The translations under genes were made by a program, and so were the position numbers. Shown piece after piece: positions 12,474 to 25,330 of a DNA stretch of 64,000 bases. Each line of letters begins with the position of its first letter. The first letter of the stretch is position 1. This stretch comes from Gordionus sp. m RMFG-2023 (taxonomy: Eukaryota; Nematomorpha; Gordioida; Chordodea; Parachordodidae), in assembly GCF_954871325.1 (NCBI RefSeq), contig NC_088779.1, positions 29,002,869 through 29,066,868 of the forward strand, in the 5' to 3' direction. Below the pieces are notes generated by a model. The model saw nothing but the letters and a program-made list of their open reading frames with translations. It was not told the DNA's origin and made no database searches.

Positions 12474-15124
12474 AACGAGCATGCTCGAGTGCCAGAGCAA
12501 TCCGAACTAAAAATAATTAGGTTTACGTAAAATATTATCCTCGATTGGACTTTTTGATAAAATTTTTTCCTTAACCAAATTGAGAAATTTTTTATTATTT
12601 TGTCTCACAAAATACTTAAAAACCCCTCCAAAAACTTATATTTTATAAGTAATCAAAAAGACCAAGTTTTCAGGTAACTATATTTTCTGACTGTAAATTA
12701 AGTGCAGCTATTTTATTTTGTAATAAGTTTATTTTAATTAAATTATAATCAACAAAATATAGCTAATAAAAATTTCAATTTTTTATTATGATAAATTTTT
12801 AAATAAAGCATATTTATTTTGATGATATATAACTTAAGTCTCGTAAAAATTAAGTTCGAAAGAAATGATTTCTTAGACACATTAATATATTTCAAAATAA
12901 AGAAAACTTTAAATAATTTATTGATTTCTTAATTTTTTTTTATACAAGATCATCTGAAAAGAGAAGAAAATGCACCCATAGGATTTGAATCGCATAATAA
13001 ATCTGAATAATTAAATATGTGTATTTTTTATAATAATGATAAATTTAGATCATGGAAATATTTTATAATCTTAAACCAATATGTTGGTATATTTATTGAC
13101 CAAAAACATTTGTGATTATTTTATTTTATAATATCAATTTAATGTTTGGGCTTATATTTTGCTATGATTATACCGCTTAAAGTGATTTGAATAAAATTTT
13201 TACGAATTCTAAAAATATTATTATTTAAAATGTTAACTTTAAATAATCAATTGTGTGATTCAAGCATCAGATACACTTTGTAAAAATTTATATTTGGATG
13301 AATAGATCTTCTTGACTTTTAATTTTTAAACTCCTTTCCTGAGAACAGCAAAGAAAGATTATATTTATTTTATTCAATTAATGATTTCCCTTTATAGCAA
13401 ATAAAGCTTGGAAAAATCCTATAGGAATATAAGAATAGCAATTTTGCCATATTTACTTCCATATTTTGTTTAATTTTATATAAAAGGGAAAATATATTGA
13501 ATATTTAAAATATTTAATTTATCAATTTAAATTATGGGTAAAGATTAATTAATAAGACTTATGACCATTTTAAAATATAGCTATAAAGTCAATAATTATT
13601 AATTACATTTTTCAATCTAAGTGCAATTTTAATAAAGGTTCAATTTTTTTTTTATATATAACTAAAATTCAAACAATATGTCTGATTAAATCTGAGGAGT
13701 AGAGATTAATTATAAGCCAATTATAAATCGTCATGATAAATGTGGTGTATAAAAGCAGCCAGTTTTTGCTCTAAAAATAATTAAATTAGGGTTGATCTTA
13801 AAGTCACGGTTAGTGTAGGTAATTATAAGAATGGCAACAAGTGGTAGCTCTTAGTCAACTCCTAAATATACTTAGCAATTTATCATATTGCTAGAGGTTT
13901 GTATAAAAAGTGCTAACATTTATGACGAAGGAGAGAGGAATATATTGTATCGAGTACGGCAATTAAATTACACATAAATAAATAATTAACCATCCATTTT
14001 GTAGTTTTTATCAAAATGATCAGATTATATAAATGTAGCAGCATCTATTATTGAAAGCTAATTTAATGATCATGTGGTTATCGCATTTTTAAAATGGAAA
14101 CATATTGAAACTTATTTAATATTCTTGTATGGATATACCACATTGATTTGAATAAAATAATCTTTAATCTATGTTCATACATCATCAGTGAAAATCACTT
14201 CGTCTATAGCTTTTTTGGATATTTGATTTTCTCTATTCCTTCGAGATAAAAAAAAGGGATTATAATTAATCTAATTTAATAAATAACTCTACATTTATAA
14301 TAACAAATAAAGTAATAAAAATAATTCCCCTACCTGTGAGCTGACGTGGCTGTAGATATGAGATTAGATAACATTGCATAATAGTTCAAAGGAGACTGTA
14401 TTTATTAGATTGTGTTCTAGGTGGACTGAAGTTTAATATTTAACTTCTTTTTAGAATAGACTAAAAAGTCTTTAATTTTAAAAAACTTCTGGTTTGCATG
14501 TTTTGTTTTTTTTAAAAAAGATATTTTTTCTTGCTTTTTATGATTATTTTAAATATTTTTATATTGATGTTTCTTATTTTTCTTTAGTTATTGCTTTAAA
14601 TACATGTGCCTGCAAATATCCACCTATCATTTGCTCCCTCTAGGCAAAGATAAGGAAGAATTAATAATAATTGTAGCGAATAGCTCAGAGATCAGTATTA
14701 GTATTATCAGGAAATATCTTTATTAAATCAAACAACGGTAAAATTCTAATATTATAATTTTAAAGCACCCACAAAAACGACTGTAAAAAAAATATCATTT
14801 AGTTGTGTTTTTTTATATTTTAACAAAGAATAGTCAAATATATAAATTTTTCATTATATTAACTTATAACTGCAAACAATGCCCACATAGATAAATTATA
14901 TAAAATAAATAAAAGACCATTAATACATAAAGACAGTTCTCCCCTACTACATTTTTAAAAGGAGCTAGCTCCCGCTCCAAGTAATGAAGTGGCACTCTAT
15001 AACCGCTCCTTTGATTTTCATTTTTTTAGAAGCTATACGACAAAATCTTATTTTTTTATCAAAAAGCTTTATTTATATTAAGTGACTAACAAAATATTTA
15101 TAACCTTTTAGCAGCTTTTAAAAG

Positions 15125-15579
15125 TTATAAATTTTCTAAATTAAAATCTAACAAACATCCATGCCTCTCCCCTAAGACCTCTTTTGCAATACTAAATAGG
15201 CGCTCTACAGGAGCATTAGAGGGAAGCGGGGTATTATATTTTATAAAGATATTTTTTAATTTCAGGGAATTTATCAAAAATAGTAATTTTGGTATTTATT
15301 TAAGAAATATTTGTCCAATATATTATCTTCCTGATAATCAATTTCATGGAATTCAAAATAATCTTCCAAATCATTTTGTATTTAAAAGAAAGATTTTTTT
15401 ACTTCTGGATTCTTTTTTAGATAAAAGCTTCTCACTTTTGTAATAGTTTTATTTAAACCTAAAAGGAATTTTGCCATTAAATTTGTTTGATCATTTGGTT
15501 CAACATCTTTTAGAAGTTTAAAATATATTTTGTATGGAAATGGAAATTCGATTTCTTCATCTATAATCTCTAAATCCAT
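15125..15579 (-). pseudogene. hAT transposase C-terminal remnant, copy A
   Basis: On the minus strand 15,125-15,238 encodes a hAT dimerisation-domain tail of 37 residues ending at a stop: YNTPLPSNAPVERLFSIAKE followed by a GERHGCLLDFNLENL-like end. The N-x-PLPSxAPVERLFS signature is typical of hAT transposases, which excise and reinsert DNA transposons as oligomers. Upstream, 15,382-15,579 is an open stretch of 65 codons (starts MDLEIIDEEIEFPF), and between the two another frame reads NDLEDYFEFHEIDYQEDN, which resembles the acidic spacer usual before this domain. The three pieces lie in different frames, so the gene is broken by several indels. The catalytic core and BED finger are not present. 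DNA of the 65-codon stretch is identical in copy B (48,628-48,825). Confidence 0.82.
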
Positions 15580-18500
15580 AATATCTAAAATTATTTTTTG
15601 TTATATATCTATAAAATGAATATAAATATGACTTACAAGATTTTCCAAAAAATTTCAATATAAAAAGGAAAAAACAGATGTTTTATTAGATGAAAAACCC
15701 GTTTGTTATATTAAGAATTGAAAGAAGTTATTAATAAAAAATGGAATGGCATCATATTAAAAGCGAGATTATAGAATAAATATCTGTTTTGAAACTAATA
15801 TGTAGTATCAGTTTTATTGTTAAGAATAGCATATAAATTTTATAATGCGTATTATGTAAGTGAAATATTATGCACATAGCATATATTATAATAAATATAA
15901 TATTGTAATTTATTAAAAACAGTAAAGTATTCACATATTTTTTAAATTAAATTTTACTTATAAAATTGTCAATATATTTTATAAATTCTAAAATTTGAGA
16001 AAAAAATTTGATCGGACTATTTCAAATTAGTTAGGCATGCTCAAAAATGTTTGACATAAAGATTGATATAAGCATATTTGATAAATGTTTATTAATGAAC
16101 CGGTAACAGTAATATTTTTGTGCAGACCCTTAAAATCTTTATTCACTCAACCCATACTTTTGGATTAATGCTTAAGTTTATCTATGTTAAAATAATAATA
16201 ATATTATATTAATATAATTTTTTAAATTACAATTATTTTGTACTTCTTTGTTATTATCATAAGATTGTTTACCTATGTTTTCTTGTATTATTACATAGTA
16301 CATTAGCAATTTTACAAGGTTATGATAAATGTTTTGAAACAAAAACAAGTTATAGTAAGTTTTATAATATGAATATGAACTTAATTATTATTTTATAGCA
16401 TAAATTATACGAACGTACCATTTTTAAGCAACGCTAAAGAAAGGATAGAATAAAATGAATCTAAGATGTTAATTGAAAAGTCAACTCCAATACCAGTTTT
16501 TAGATTGAGTTGGGTATACTAATAAAAGCTTCAATTGTTCCTTAAAACTATAAACATAAAAAATAAAACTAAGTTATAAATTAAAAATTTTATAATTCAT
16601 TCCTAAGTTACTATTCCAATCATTTTTACAATTTTTCAAATACTGGATATATCGTTTTTTAATTCATATATACTATTATATGGTGCCTCATAAATTATAT
16701 TTCTGCTTTATATGCGATGTACACCTTTTGATTTTTATTTTTAACCGTATAAGGTATAACAAAATTTTAACAATCCGTTTCGGCCAGTCGGTGCCACAAA
16801 ATCATAAAAATATTACCGAGTTTGAATGTATAAAATAAATTTTTTAGCTGGTAAAATTATATTGTTAATAGTTTTGAGGCAGGGTTAGCGTTCACGAGAT
16901 TTCCAAAATTATTTTATTTAAAAATTAATTAAGTTATTAGTAAGGATAAATAAACTGATAATAAAGAAATAATAAGGTTTAAATAAATTCAATTTTAAGA
17001 AGTTCAACAAAACATAAGTTCAAAAGGTAAATTGAAAAACAAAATTTTAACGAACATTAAACCTCATCTTATTTGCCAATTAAAACTATATAAGAACCAT
17101 ATATTTTTTTAATTGTAAAAAATATTTTTGAAAAATTTTAATTTAAGAATTTGATATGTTATTTAATTACCATTCAATCACTATTATAGTATCTATTCTT
17201 GGATTTTCAAACGGTATTAGAACTAATATGTTTTATATTATAAGAAAAGATAGGGCCAAAACCAATATTTTATTGGTCTAAAATATCCAATATTATTAAA
17301 CAAAAATTAAAATTCCTAGGTATATTCTTTTGTTTTTGAGTTTTTTTTGATATTTTACAGCCCTATAATCATTATCAATTAATCAAGTAATGACAACCAA
17401 GATAAATTTAATATTTAATTATTTATCCACCCTAATAACAAGCTTCAAATGATATAATATTTTTGATCTAATGAAAATAGATTAAATATTAGAGTATATC
17501 TCTGATAATAATTTCCTATCTCTCTAATTTTCTAAAATGTTTCAAAAAATATTATTGAAAAAATTGCAGGATATTTTTATGCTATAATAATTACTATAAT
17601 ACATCAACAAGTTTGTTAAAAGCCATTATGTGAATTATAATTTTATACATAAAAAATATTTTTGTAACAATGTATGATTTGAATCTTTTATACGAAAATA
17701 ATTTTCATCATAGCTCAACGGAAACGTAAGATATCTTTTTACACATTTTCTAATACCGATTTATTGTTCATATTTTGGAGATTTTTTTTTTATGAGATTT
17801 AAAATGATAAAAACCAATATTGATAATAATATAAGTGAATTTTATAATAAAAGAGTAGGTTATAATATAAAGTTAAACTATATTTATTAACTTTTCTAAT
17901 ATTCCACAATATATTACTTTATTATTTTTTACGCTAAAAATTCTATAAAACTTATTTAACTATCGCTAGGTTTTAATAAATATTCGATAAGTGTTCTTAA
18001 CTTGTTATTTAAACTATTTTTTCAAATTCTTCCCAAAATATTTACTTTAATTAAATACTTTTATCAAAATTTACTCGACCTCATTGATATCCGCTCACTA
18101 TTGATTTATTGATTATAATATTTTTTAAATTCATATTCAATTTTTAGAAAAGAATTAAATTTTAATTAATAAAAATATGATATTAATTTTAAATTTTTTT
18201 ATTTGGAATTCAAATTTCGTAAATAATAAATATAAAAGTTTTTAATAATGTCACCTTTTGCATAATTATCCGCACACTACTCTATGATACAAATTTATTG
18301 GTGTTAATTTTATCTATCCTTTTGTTTTTAAATAAATTATTATCTCAATATTATTGTCTTCTTATTTTTTTAAAAAAATATATATTACGAGTAGCCAACC
18401 CGTCAAAAAAGATGGAGGTCAACCAGATATAACTCTTTCGTTTGATGACACATCAGAAATTGACTTTTTAAAATTTTTTTACTTCTTTATTTGTAAAATT

Positions 18501-21194
18501 GTTAGATGATGGTTTTGTCCTTTTTTTAGATTGTATAGCTTGTTAACAATTTATAATTGCTCTACACGATTTTTTGTTCATAATGAACTCAAAAGCTTTC
18601 CATATAATCATGGGAAATTTAATCAATTACTCATCAAAAACTAAAATTTTGGTTCGTTCATACCTTATATGATAGCCAATTTCTATCCAACATCAATAAT
18701 TTGTAAAAATATTTTTTTTCATATAATAATATGTAAAAATAAATTTTATTAAAAAAAAACAAATTAAAATAAAACAGATTGATCATATTTTTAGCCATCT
18801 CATATTTCTCTTAATCTAGATTTGAATTTGTATAAGAAATTTTATTTAAACTATATGATTCTATGATCTTTATGGGAGTTCATTCTCTTTTTCAGTTTAT
18901 TTAATGGATATTTAACAATATAAATTATAGTATTAAATTTATATATATCTAACTTGTTCAACGATATGAATTATATTATTTAAAAGAATTTTTTTTGAGG
19001 GGGGGGGTACAGATCCCCTTGGGCACTCTGGGTAACTATCACAGTATTATAGATTCATATATAACTATTTAAAAATATAAAGATAAATTTTTACGAGTAT
19101 CCATAATTATTTTTTAAATTAAAAAGTATATAAGGTAAAATAAAAATATTAAAGTATGCGGATATTGATGAATTGTAATTATAAAGTTACAATTTTATTC
19201 TATAGAATCAAAAGCAATTATTTTATTATACATAATTAAAGCAATTTATGATTAAAAATTTTGTTTATTATATTTGTAGAGCGTATCTGTGAACGTAATT
19301 TTAATAAAAACAGACTTTAGTTACATTGTTATTTTATATAATATAAAAATATTTTAATATTAAGGTGTATAAAAAATATTCTAATTACACGAATGAAGTA
19401 TCGGCATAACAAGGGAATGCTTATACCCTGGAAATATTTTAAGATTTTTTTTATTTTCCTAATATGCTTAAAATAAATGCCTTATTTTTAAACTTTCGTT
19501 AAATTTTTTGTTTTTCTTTTCGAATTAACCTTTTGATTTAATTTATAAAAATACTAATTAATTTTAAATCAGATTAGAAAGTAGTTTAGGTAAACTTGAG
19601 CCCCACTTCCCTCATCTTGCCATGTCTTGCGGGAGAAAATGGGCTAATCTATATTTTAAATCTGAGATTTATGATTGTTATAATTTTTTTATAATTTTGC
19701 TTCATTATTATAATGAAATATATTAGTGCCGTTTAAATTAATATTCTATTTTTTAACAAAATTATTTATATATAAAAAGCTAATCAGAGTAAATATGGTT
19801 ACTTGTATCCGAATTGCCACACTGTTTGGGGTATAAAATAAATTTATATGAAAAAATAAAGTTGAAATGGTTCATCTATAATTATGATTAATAAATTTTA
19901 ATTATATATTCTGTTTATTATTTAGTCGATAATGGTGGAAAATCCCACAAGGGTATGATATTTTTTCATACGCAAAAACAAATATTTACATTAATGAAGT
20001 AGGGGGAGAAGTGTCTTAAACGGCCATAACGTAGACTGGTCAGGTCCATTTACCGGTTTATCTATAAATTGGAAAATGTTTATATTTGGCATTCATTTTA
20101 CCTTCAATTGAGTACTATTAAAATAATAATTTTTGTTCAATGAAAAGAAATTACTAATTCATTGGATAATAGTGTTGTCAAACCGCTAATTTTTTTGGCT
20201 AAAACTTTTTTTTATGCCAGTCATGCTACTTATTCCCTGCCCATAATTTAAATATTTTATTAAAAAAATACTAAAATTAAAAATAATTTTTTTAAACGTA
20301 TTTTATTAGGAAGTTTTATTATTATATTACATTAATTTGAAAAATATTTAGATTCGTTTATTAAATTTTAATCGATACCAGATTTATCAGAAGCTGTTTT
20401 ACCTGAATTTAATTAACAAATTTTAGAAAAAATCTTTTAATCCAACCCAATCACTTGATGTCATAATATTATGGGCTGCTTCTGACTAAGCCATGCTGAC
20501 CTTTAGATGTTATTAAGCTTTCTAGTTTAACCTTTCATGTAAGGAAATTTGCAACAAAGGAGAATTATTTTGAATAAACCTTAAATAATTAAAACACTAT
20601 TTTTAAATGACAAGATTATTCAAGATTATAATGTTTTATGTTAAAATTTTATGATAATATTAGAAAAATTAATATTTTATTTAATAATTCTAAATATTAC
20701 CTTTTAAAATTTAGTAATGGAAAACATATAAAAATTCAAATATAATATGCAATATGACGTATTTATGGAAGATTTTTGTCGGTTATTTTTTGTACTATCT
20801 TACAAAAAGGTAAATTTATATTTTTCCCAAGAGTGAATGTGATGGTTAAAATAAATAAATTTTTTTTTATTATTCTTGAAATAAAGAATAATTATTATTA
20901 ATGGCCATAATAAAGATAGATGGAACATCTTTTGGCGTTTATTGAATTTTTTATTAAAAAATACTTATTTTATTTTACAGCCAAAAATATAATTTAATTT
21001 TATTAAAGTTACTATAAAATAACAGTAACTCCACAAAATTAAGTTAATCTAAAAAAATAATGATAAAATGGAGAAAAAAAAATAAGGAAGGAAGAGCAAT
21101 TCTAATTTAAGAAAAATTATTGGAAAGTAGTCTGCCGTTATAGCTTTTATAATTAGCTTAAAGGATAGCTAGCCAGCATCTGTTTTGCCCACGA

Positions 21195-21650
21195 GAATGT
21201 GAATTCCTAAATCTTTAAAAAAAGATAAGGCACGTTTACTTAAGATATTTAAGGTAATTGATATAATTAAAATAAAAAAGGCCAAAGAAAAGAATAAAAT
21301 CACAAGGTAAAATATTTATTAAAAACTTAGGCATAAAAAAAACTATATTTTAACTTCACCATCTATTATTTTGTAAGATAGTGAGTAAAATTTAAATATA
21401 CAATTAAAATATTATTTTTTAAATTGTATTGCATTATTCTAATTATAAATGATTTATACTAATGATTATTATAAAACTAAATCTAAAAAATTGATATTTC
21501 TGTCATTTTTACTAAATTTCATAAGTCATTATTTTTTGGACTGTGAACCCGGAGTTGGGGAATTTTTCACTGAATTTAATTTAGATCGATTCATAGCCTT
21601 GGTTTTATCAATGATTATTGTGTACTGTAGGATAACTTTCAAATAAATAA
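21195..21650 (+). repeat. Dispersed copy of block I segment
   Basis: It matches 4,785-5,190 and 165-480 in order (shared word ggtaattgatataattaaaa and, further on, ttgatatttctgtc). It also keeps a 65-codon open frame, but the corresponding frames in the other copies are interrupted, so I do not call a gene. Confidence 0.6.
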
Positions 21651-23157
21651 TATATATAATACGGTAAATGAAATGATATTCTTAATATGATATTCCTGTA
21701 AAAAAAATGAATAAGAGCAGAAAACCTATGTGTGCAATCAAAACATAGCTCGATGCGCTAATGAAATGTTAAAAGTTACAAAAAAAATATTTAAACATTA
21801 AAAAGTAGAAATTCAATCAAAGAAAACTGAAATTTAAAATTCATTTTTATTTTGTTCCCACAAAACATGCAAAATATTTTTTATTTTAATCAAATATGAA
21901 TTATATGATATAAACTTGCTTTTTTTTAAAAAATAGTGGAAGAAATTCGGGCACCATCTTTATCAGGTTACTATAATAGATTTTATCCTCCCCCTCCAAA
22001 AAATTTGTTTTTAATTATAGATTTTTATATACAGTAATAAGGGTAGCGCCCAAAGTCAAAAAAAAAATTTTTTAAAAAATAAAATTTTGACTTTTAGACA
22101 GACATATCCTAACCTATTTTTATTTTATATCTTTAATTCATTATTCAATAGACCAAGTCAAGATGTAGAATTAATTGTTAGCATCAAGGTGTTTTTTTTC
22201 CGGCAATTTGTTATTTTTCCTACTTTAAATCATTTTTTTAGGAGCATTTTTTTTAAAAAATTTAAAAATCGGATTAAAAATGTATTTCATCATGTTTGGA
22301 GAATATCTGTCTTATAATTTGCAGATCATTTTGTTGTTAACCTTCGAGTGATTTATAATTTAAATAAAAAAAATTATGGGAAAAACTATTACAAATTTTG
22401 TTAAGTTCAAATTTTCATGGCAAAATTGAATGCCTTTTATAGGGTAGGTATTCCTAGCATGATAAAATACATTTTCGGTTTTAATCTTAAATTAAAATAA
22501 ACGCGCTCAAAAATTTATTTAAATTTGAAAATATAACACATTGCCGAAAAAATGCATTCACTCAACACTAATTTTAAAAAACAAATTATTGTATTAGAAT
22601 GTACATATGCTATTTTATTTAATTAATCACATGTTTTTTTTTTGTTATTAAGAAAGTCTTTACATAAGTAAATTCCGAACTCTTGTGAGTTCCAAAGGGT
22701 TTAGTCATAATAAGCTGGGTCAAAAAAAAGGAAGCAATATATTACATTTAAAAAATTTGGATTTATTACTTATTTAAAACAGAACGAGATCCATTATTTA
22801 AAATTAGGATTATATATGTCTGACTCTCATCGCAATTTACACACGGGACTCATGAGTTCATTAAATCCGAGTTATTTTTTTTACCACATCGACTTGGTTC
22901 TAAGTCGCCAAAAACAAAAAGTTATCCTCCCTAATATAAAATGAAATTAATTATCGAAATAAAAAATGGTTTATATCCATGTTTTTATTTTTCAAGAGAT
23001 AGATAGGCTTAATTTTACACATATTCATCAAAATCAATATGTAGAAATATATTATTATAATATTTCATTTATATTTTATTTTTTTGATAGAAAATACTAG
23101 AACAGCCTATAGGGGTAATGCATTTTCTTATTAGATAAAAGTACTTATCACAACTAT

Positions 23158-23326
23158 TAAGTGTTAAAAAAAAGTATGGCTAAACTGTTTGAATTGAGTC
23201 AATTTTTAAAAAAAGCCCAACTCAATATTTTATCGAAAAAATTATTACTAAAGCCTAAAGATTTTGGTCATAAGTGGCGCTAAGGTAAATTATTACCTAT
23301 TTTTAAATCGGCTCAAAACAACACGA
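23158..23326. mobile_element. Diverged CAGTGTTGTTAA-type MITE
   Basis: The left end reads agtgttaaaaaaaagtatgg, and the right end carries aaatcggctcaaaacaacac, whose reverse complement begins gtgttgttttgagccg. The ggct/agcc inner part of the inverted termini and the internal attttggtcataagtgg word match other copies in this window. It is heavily diverged. Confidence 0.5.
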
Positions 23327-23519
23327 CTTAGAAAAAATAAATAATAATTATTTTTTGCACTTGACACCTTAACCTTACAATAGAACTTAACTCATATCCT
23401 CTTTTACTAAAATCAAACACATCTATAGTTTATTTACAGCCATAAGTTTTCAGTTTATTTTTATTAATAGGAAACTCCAATCGACCATAAAACCATAAAA
23501 AATTATATACTAATTCAAC

Positions 23520-23760
23520 GAGCAACATTGACCCAATGGAATCACCTTAATCTCATAGAGAAGAAGCCAATTTCTTGTCTGAGTCTGTACCTGCATTGAT
23601 ATCCATTACATTATTATCCTCTGGCAAATTGCTTTATTCATCTTCAAAATATTGGGATCTTACATTCGTAAATTTGTTGAGGAGCCTTGAGTAGGCCTAT
23701 TCCTACAACGGCGCAGAACTATAGTTATCTTCAAAGTAAACTACATAGTCAATTTCCCAG
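23520..23760 (-). other. Higher-complexity stretch, possible coding relic
   Basis: Base composition is less AT-biased than the flanks. On the minus strand one frame gives peptide-like runs such as DYVVYFEDNY and VMDINAGTDSDKKLASSL, but with about five stops in ~80 codons, close to chance for this composition. I recognise no family. It could be a pseudogene or the leader region of the element that follows. Confidence 0.25.
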
Positions 23761-23810
23761 GGAGCCTTCATTGATTTATTTTGATTCCTTATTCATTTAC
23801 TGTCTATATC

Positions 23811-23875
23811 GCCGGGGTCCTAATGGGTTATGATGTAGGATTGGAAACAGATGGTCCCAGGTTCGATCCTGATAA
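23811..23875 (+). repeat. tRNA-like head (box A and box B) of a SINE or LINE leader
   Basis: A box A-like word gtcctaatggg at 23,817 and a box B word ggttcgatcct at 23,860 are spaced 43 bases apart, the spacing found in tRNA genes and tRNA-derived SINEs. The T-arm stem (cagg/cctg) forms only if one base is missing from the loop, so it is a degenerate copy and not a functional tRNA gene. It lies ~150 bases upstream of the RTE-like LINE. It may be a separate SINE head or a Pol III-like promoter in that element's leader. Confidence 0.5.
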
Positions 23876-24017
23876 GGAATGAAAGATTTTTGGGTTTTTC
23901 TTCGATGACTGATGTTTAAAGACATATTGTAAGATGAATTTCGGAGCTTACAGATGACACCCCGGTCACCGACAGGCTTGGAGCCAGGTGCTAAGGATAT
24001 TTGTCCAATAAACAAAA

Positions 24018-24374
24018 ATGAAGGACACAAATGAAAATATTAATATGAAAGCTAGGGCGCACTCATCCCCCCCTAGGCGACGCGCAGGGTGTAGATCTCC
24101 ATCCTGCGATAAAATAAAGGTAAAAGTAAAGAAGACAAGGTTAGCAAATTTGAATATTGGTACAATTAAAGTTAAGACAAGAGAATTGGCATCAATGTTG
24201 AACAAAAGAAAAGTTGATATAGCATGCATACAAGAGACGAAATGGAAAGGTCAGAAGACTTTAATAATTGAAGATGGGTATAAATTGTATTATAAAGGAA
24301 TTGTTAGCAATAGGAACGGTGTCGGCATCATCCTCAGTCAAGAACTAACCTCCTCAGTACAGGATCTCCGATAG
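24018..24374 (+). pseudogene. RTE endonuclease, N-terminal part (copy 1)
   Basis: The 118-residue frame begins with a basic leader (HSSPPRRRAGCRSPS), as in RTE proteins, then reads LANLNIGTIKVKTRELASML and VDIACIQETKWKGQ. The L-N-x-G-T and QETKWKG motifs are the conserved N and E metal-binding region of apurinic-type LINE endonucleases, which nick the target DNA to prime reverse transcription. It continues through GYKLYYKG and NRNGVGIIL. The canonical W-N-V-G is altered to L-N-I-G. The frame closes at 24,374 where a 49-bp tandem duplication starts. The start codon at 24,018 is only the first ATG of the open frame; the true element start may lie upstream. Confidence 0.88.
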
Positions 24375-24375
24375 A

Positions 24376-24473
24376 CTAATGAAGATAAAACTCTGCATTG
24401 GCCAATTATTACTACACATCCTTTCTAATGAAGATAAAACTCTGCATTGGTCAATTATTACTACACTTCCTTT
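24376..24473 (+). repeat. 49-bp tandem duplication inside the LINE
   Basis: Two adjacent copies start ctaatgaagataaaactctg, at 24,376 and 24,425, differing at two bases. The second LINE copy (52,940 onward) has one copy only, so the duplication is private to this element. Confidence 0.9.
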
Positions 24474-24484
24474 CAGTATATGGG

Positions 24485-24775
24485 AAATCCCTAAGGATGA
24501 CCTAGTCATAATAGGTGGTGATATAAATGAGTTTGTGGGAAAAGCAAGAGATAGATAGAAAAGGCATAATGGTGGTTTTGGATATGGAGAAAGAAATGAT
24601 GAAGGATGGCATGCACTGAAATTTGCGCAAGCTTTCGACCTTGCCTTATCTAACACCTACTATAAAAAAAATCATTTAATAACATATGAAAGTGGTACAA
24701 GGAAAACCCAGATAGATTACATGCTTATCTCTCGCAGAAGATTAAAATATGTAATAGACTGTCTCAGGAGAAGAA
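24485..24775 (+). pseudogene. RTE endonuclease, C-terminal part (copy 1)
   Basis: After a deletion of roughly 77 bases relative to copy 2 (junction near 24,478), the frame resumes with a GGDINEFVGKARDR segment equivalent to the GDxN endonuclease motif, an in-frame TAG, then HNGGFGYGERNDEG, FAQAFDLALSNTYY and TRKTQIDYMLISRR. The IDYML part is the conserved C-terminal endonuclease motif preceding the histidine region. The TAG after KARDR is also present in copy 2. Confidence 0.83.
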
Positions 24776-24984
24776 ATTGCCGCTCAACCCAATCTACTAG
24801 TCATGGATTTACACATCACAAATAAATCCACTCAAAACAAGATAAAACTTGAACAAAGATTAAAATCAATGACAGATGCCTTTACAATCAATGCAAACAT
24901 TGAAACAATAGATTCCTCTCAAGTCAGTGAAAAAATGTGGACAGACCTTTCATCCAGATAAATACACACTGCCAAATCGACATT

Positions 24985-25330
24985 AGGCTTACAAGGAGGA
25001 AACATACAAAGAACTATGGTGGTGGAATAAAGATGCACAAACTACTATAAAGGAGAAAAAAGCTCTATATAAAATATGGTACAAATCAAAAAACCCAAAT
25101 GACAAGGCAAATTACAAAAAATCCAAGAGAGAAGCTACAAAGGCGGTGGCTAGGGCCAAGGTTATGGAATACGATGACATGTATGAAGAACTACATAAAA
25201 AAGAAGGGCAAAATAAAATATACAGATAAGCCAAACAGCGAGAAAAGAATTCTAGGGATATAAATGGAGCTCCTAAAGTAATCAAAAATTAAGATGGGAA
25301 ATTGATAATTAAAGAAAAAGATAATGAATA
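24985..25330 (+). pseudogene. RTE linker between endonuclease and RT (copy 1)
   Basis: A frame reads EETYKELWWWNKDAQTTIKE, then KREATKAVARAKVMEYDDMY and ELHKKEGQNKIYR, with two stops before DGKLIIKEKDNE. The WWWN-D-Q and lysine/alanine-rich helical segment followed by KEG-x-x-x-IYR is the usual RTE linker leading to the D-G-x-x-x-x-x-x-x-I region before the RT fingers. Charged and likely alpha-helical. Downstream RWKEYFHELLNF (about 25,332-25,370) continues it in another frame. Confidence 0.8.

Larger units (their letters stand above)
11172..18955. repeat. Copy A of a ~8-kb younger duplication
   Basis: This segment is colinear with 44,441-52,624 (copy B), from the shared taataattcttaaatctattt at the left to tctaacttg at the right. 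Identity by eye is high throughout and close to complete around 17,545-18,440. Copy A has ~660 bases (11,405-12,070) absent from B; B has extra pieces near 45,000, 46,385, 47,360-47,745 and 48,950-49,335. Apart from a hAT remnant and a MITE the copy is non-coding. No terminal repeats frame the duplication, so a segmental duplication is more likely than one large transposon, though an unknown element cannot be excluded. Confidence 0.85.
18956..23519. other. AT-rich DNA, mostly unclassified
   Basis: No supported gene. Recognisable contents are a G-run with a short less AT-rich piece (about 18,996-19,050), a half MITE starting tagtgttgtcaaaccgctaa near 20,168, a repeat of block I at 21,195-21,650, and a MITE at 23,158-23,326. 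The rest shows A/T tracts without open frames of note. Confidence 0.5.

Noticed and set aside
13740-13860. TATAAAAG box followed by an ATG about 85 bases downstream
   Set aside because: The ATG frame closes after seven codons, and TATA-like words are expected by chance in such AT-rich DNA.
18996-19010. G-run, plus C/G-runs at ~2,960, ~37,470 and ~52,625
   Set aside because: Isolated homopolymer tracts with no consistent context.
23811-23875. Functional tRNA gene
   Set aside because: T-loop is one base short and no acceptor stem or anticodon arm pairs convincingly; treated as a tRNA-derived head.
23797-24229. Minus-strand open frames over the RTE 5' end (also 24,354-24,656 and 25,871-26,239)
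   Set aside because: Shadows of the plus-strand endonuclease and RT, which carry recognised motifs.
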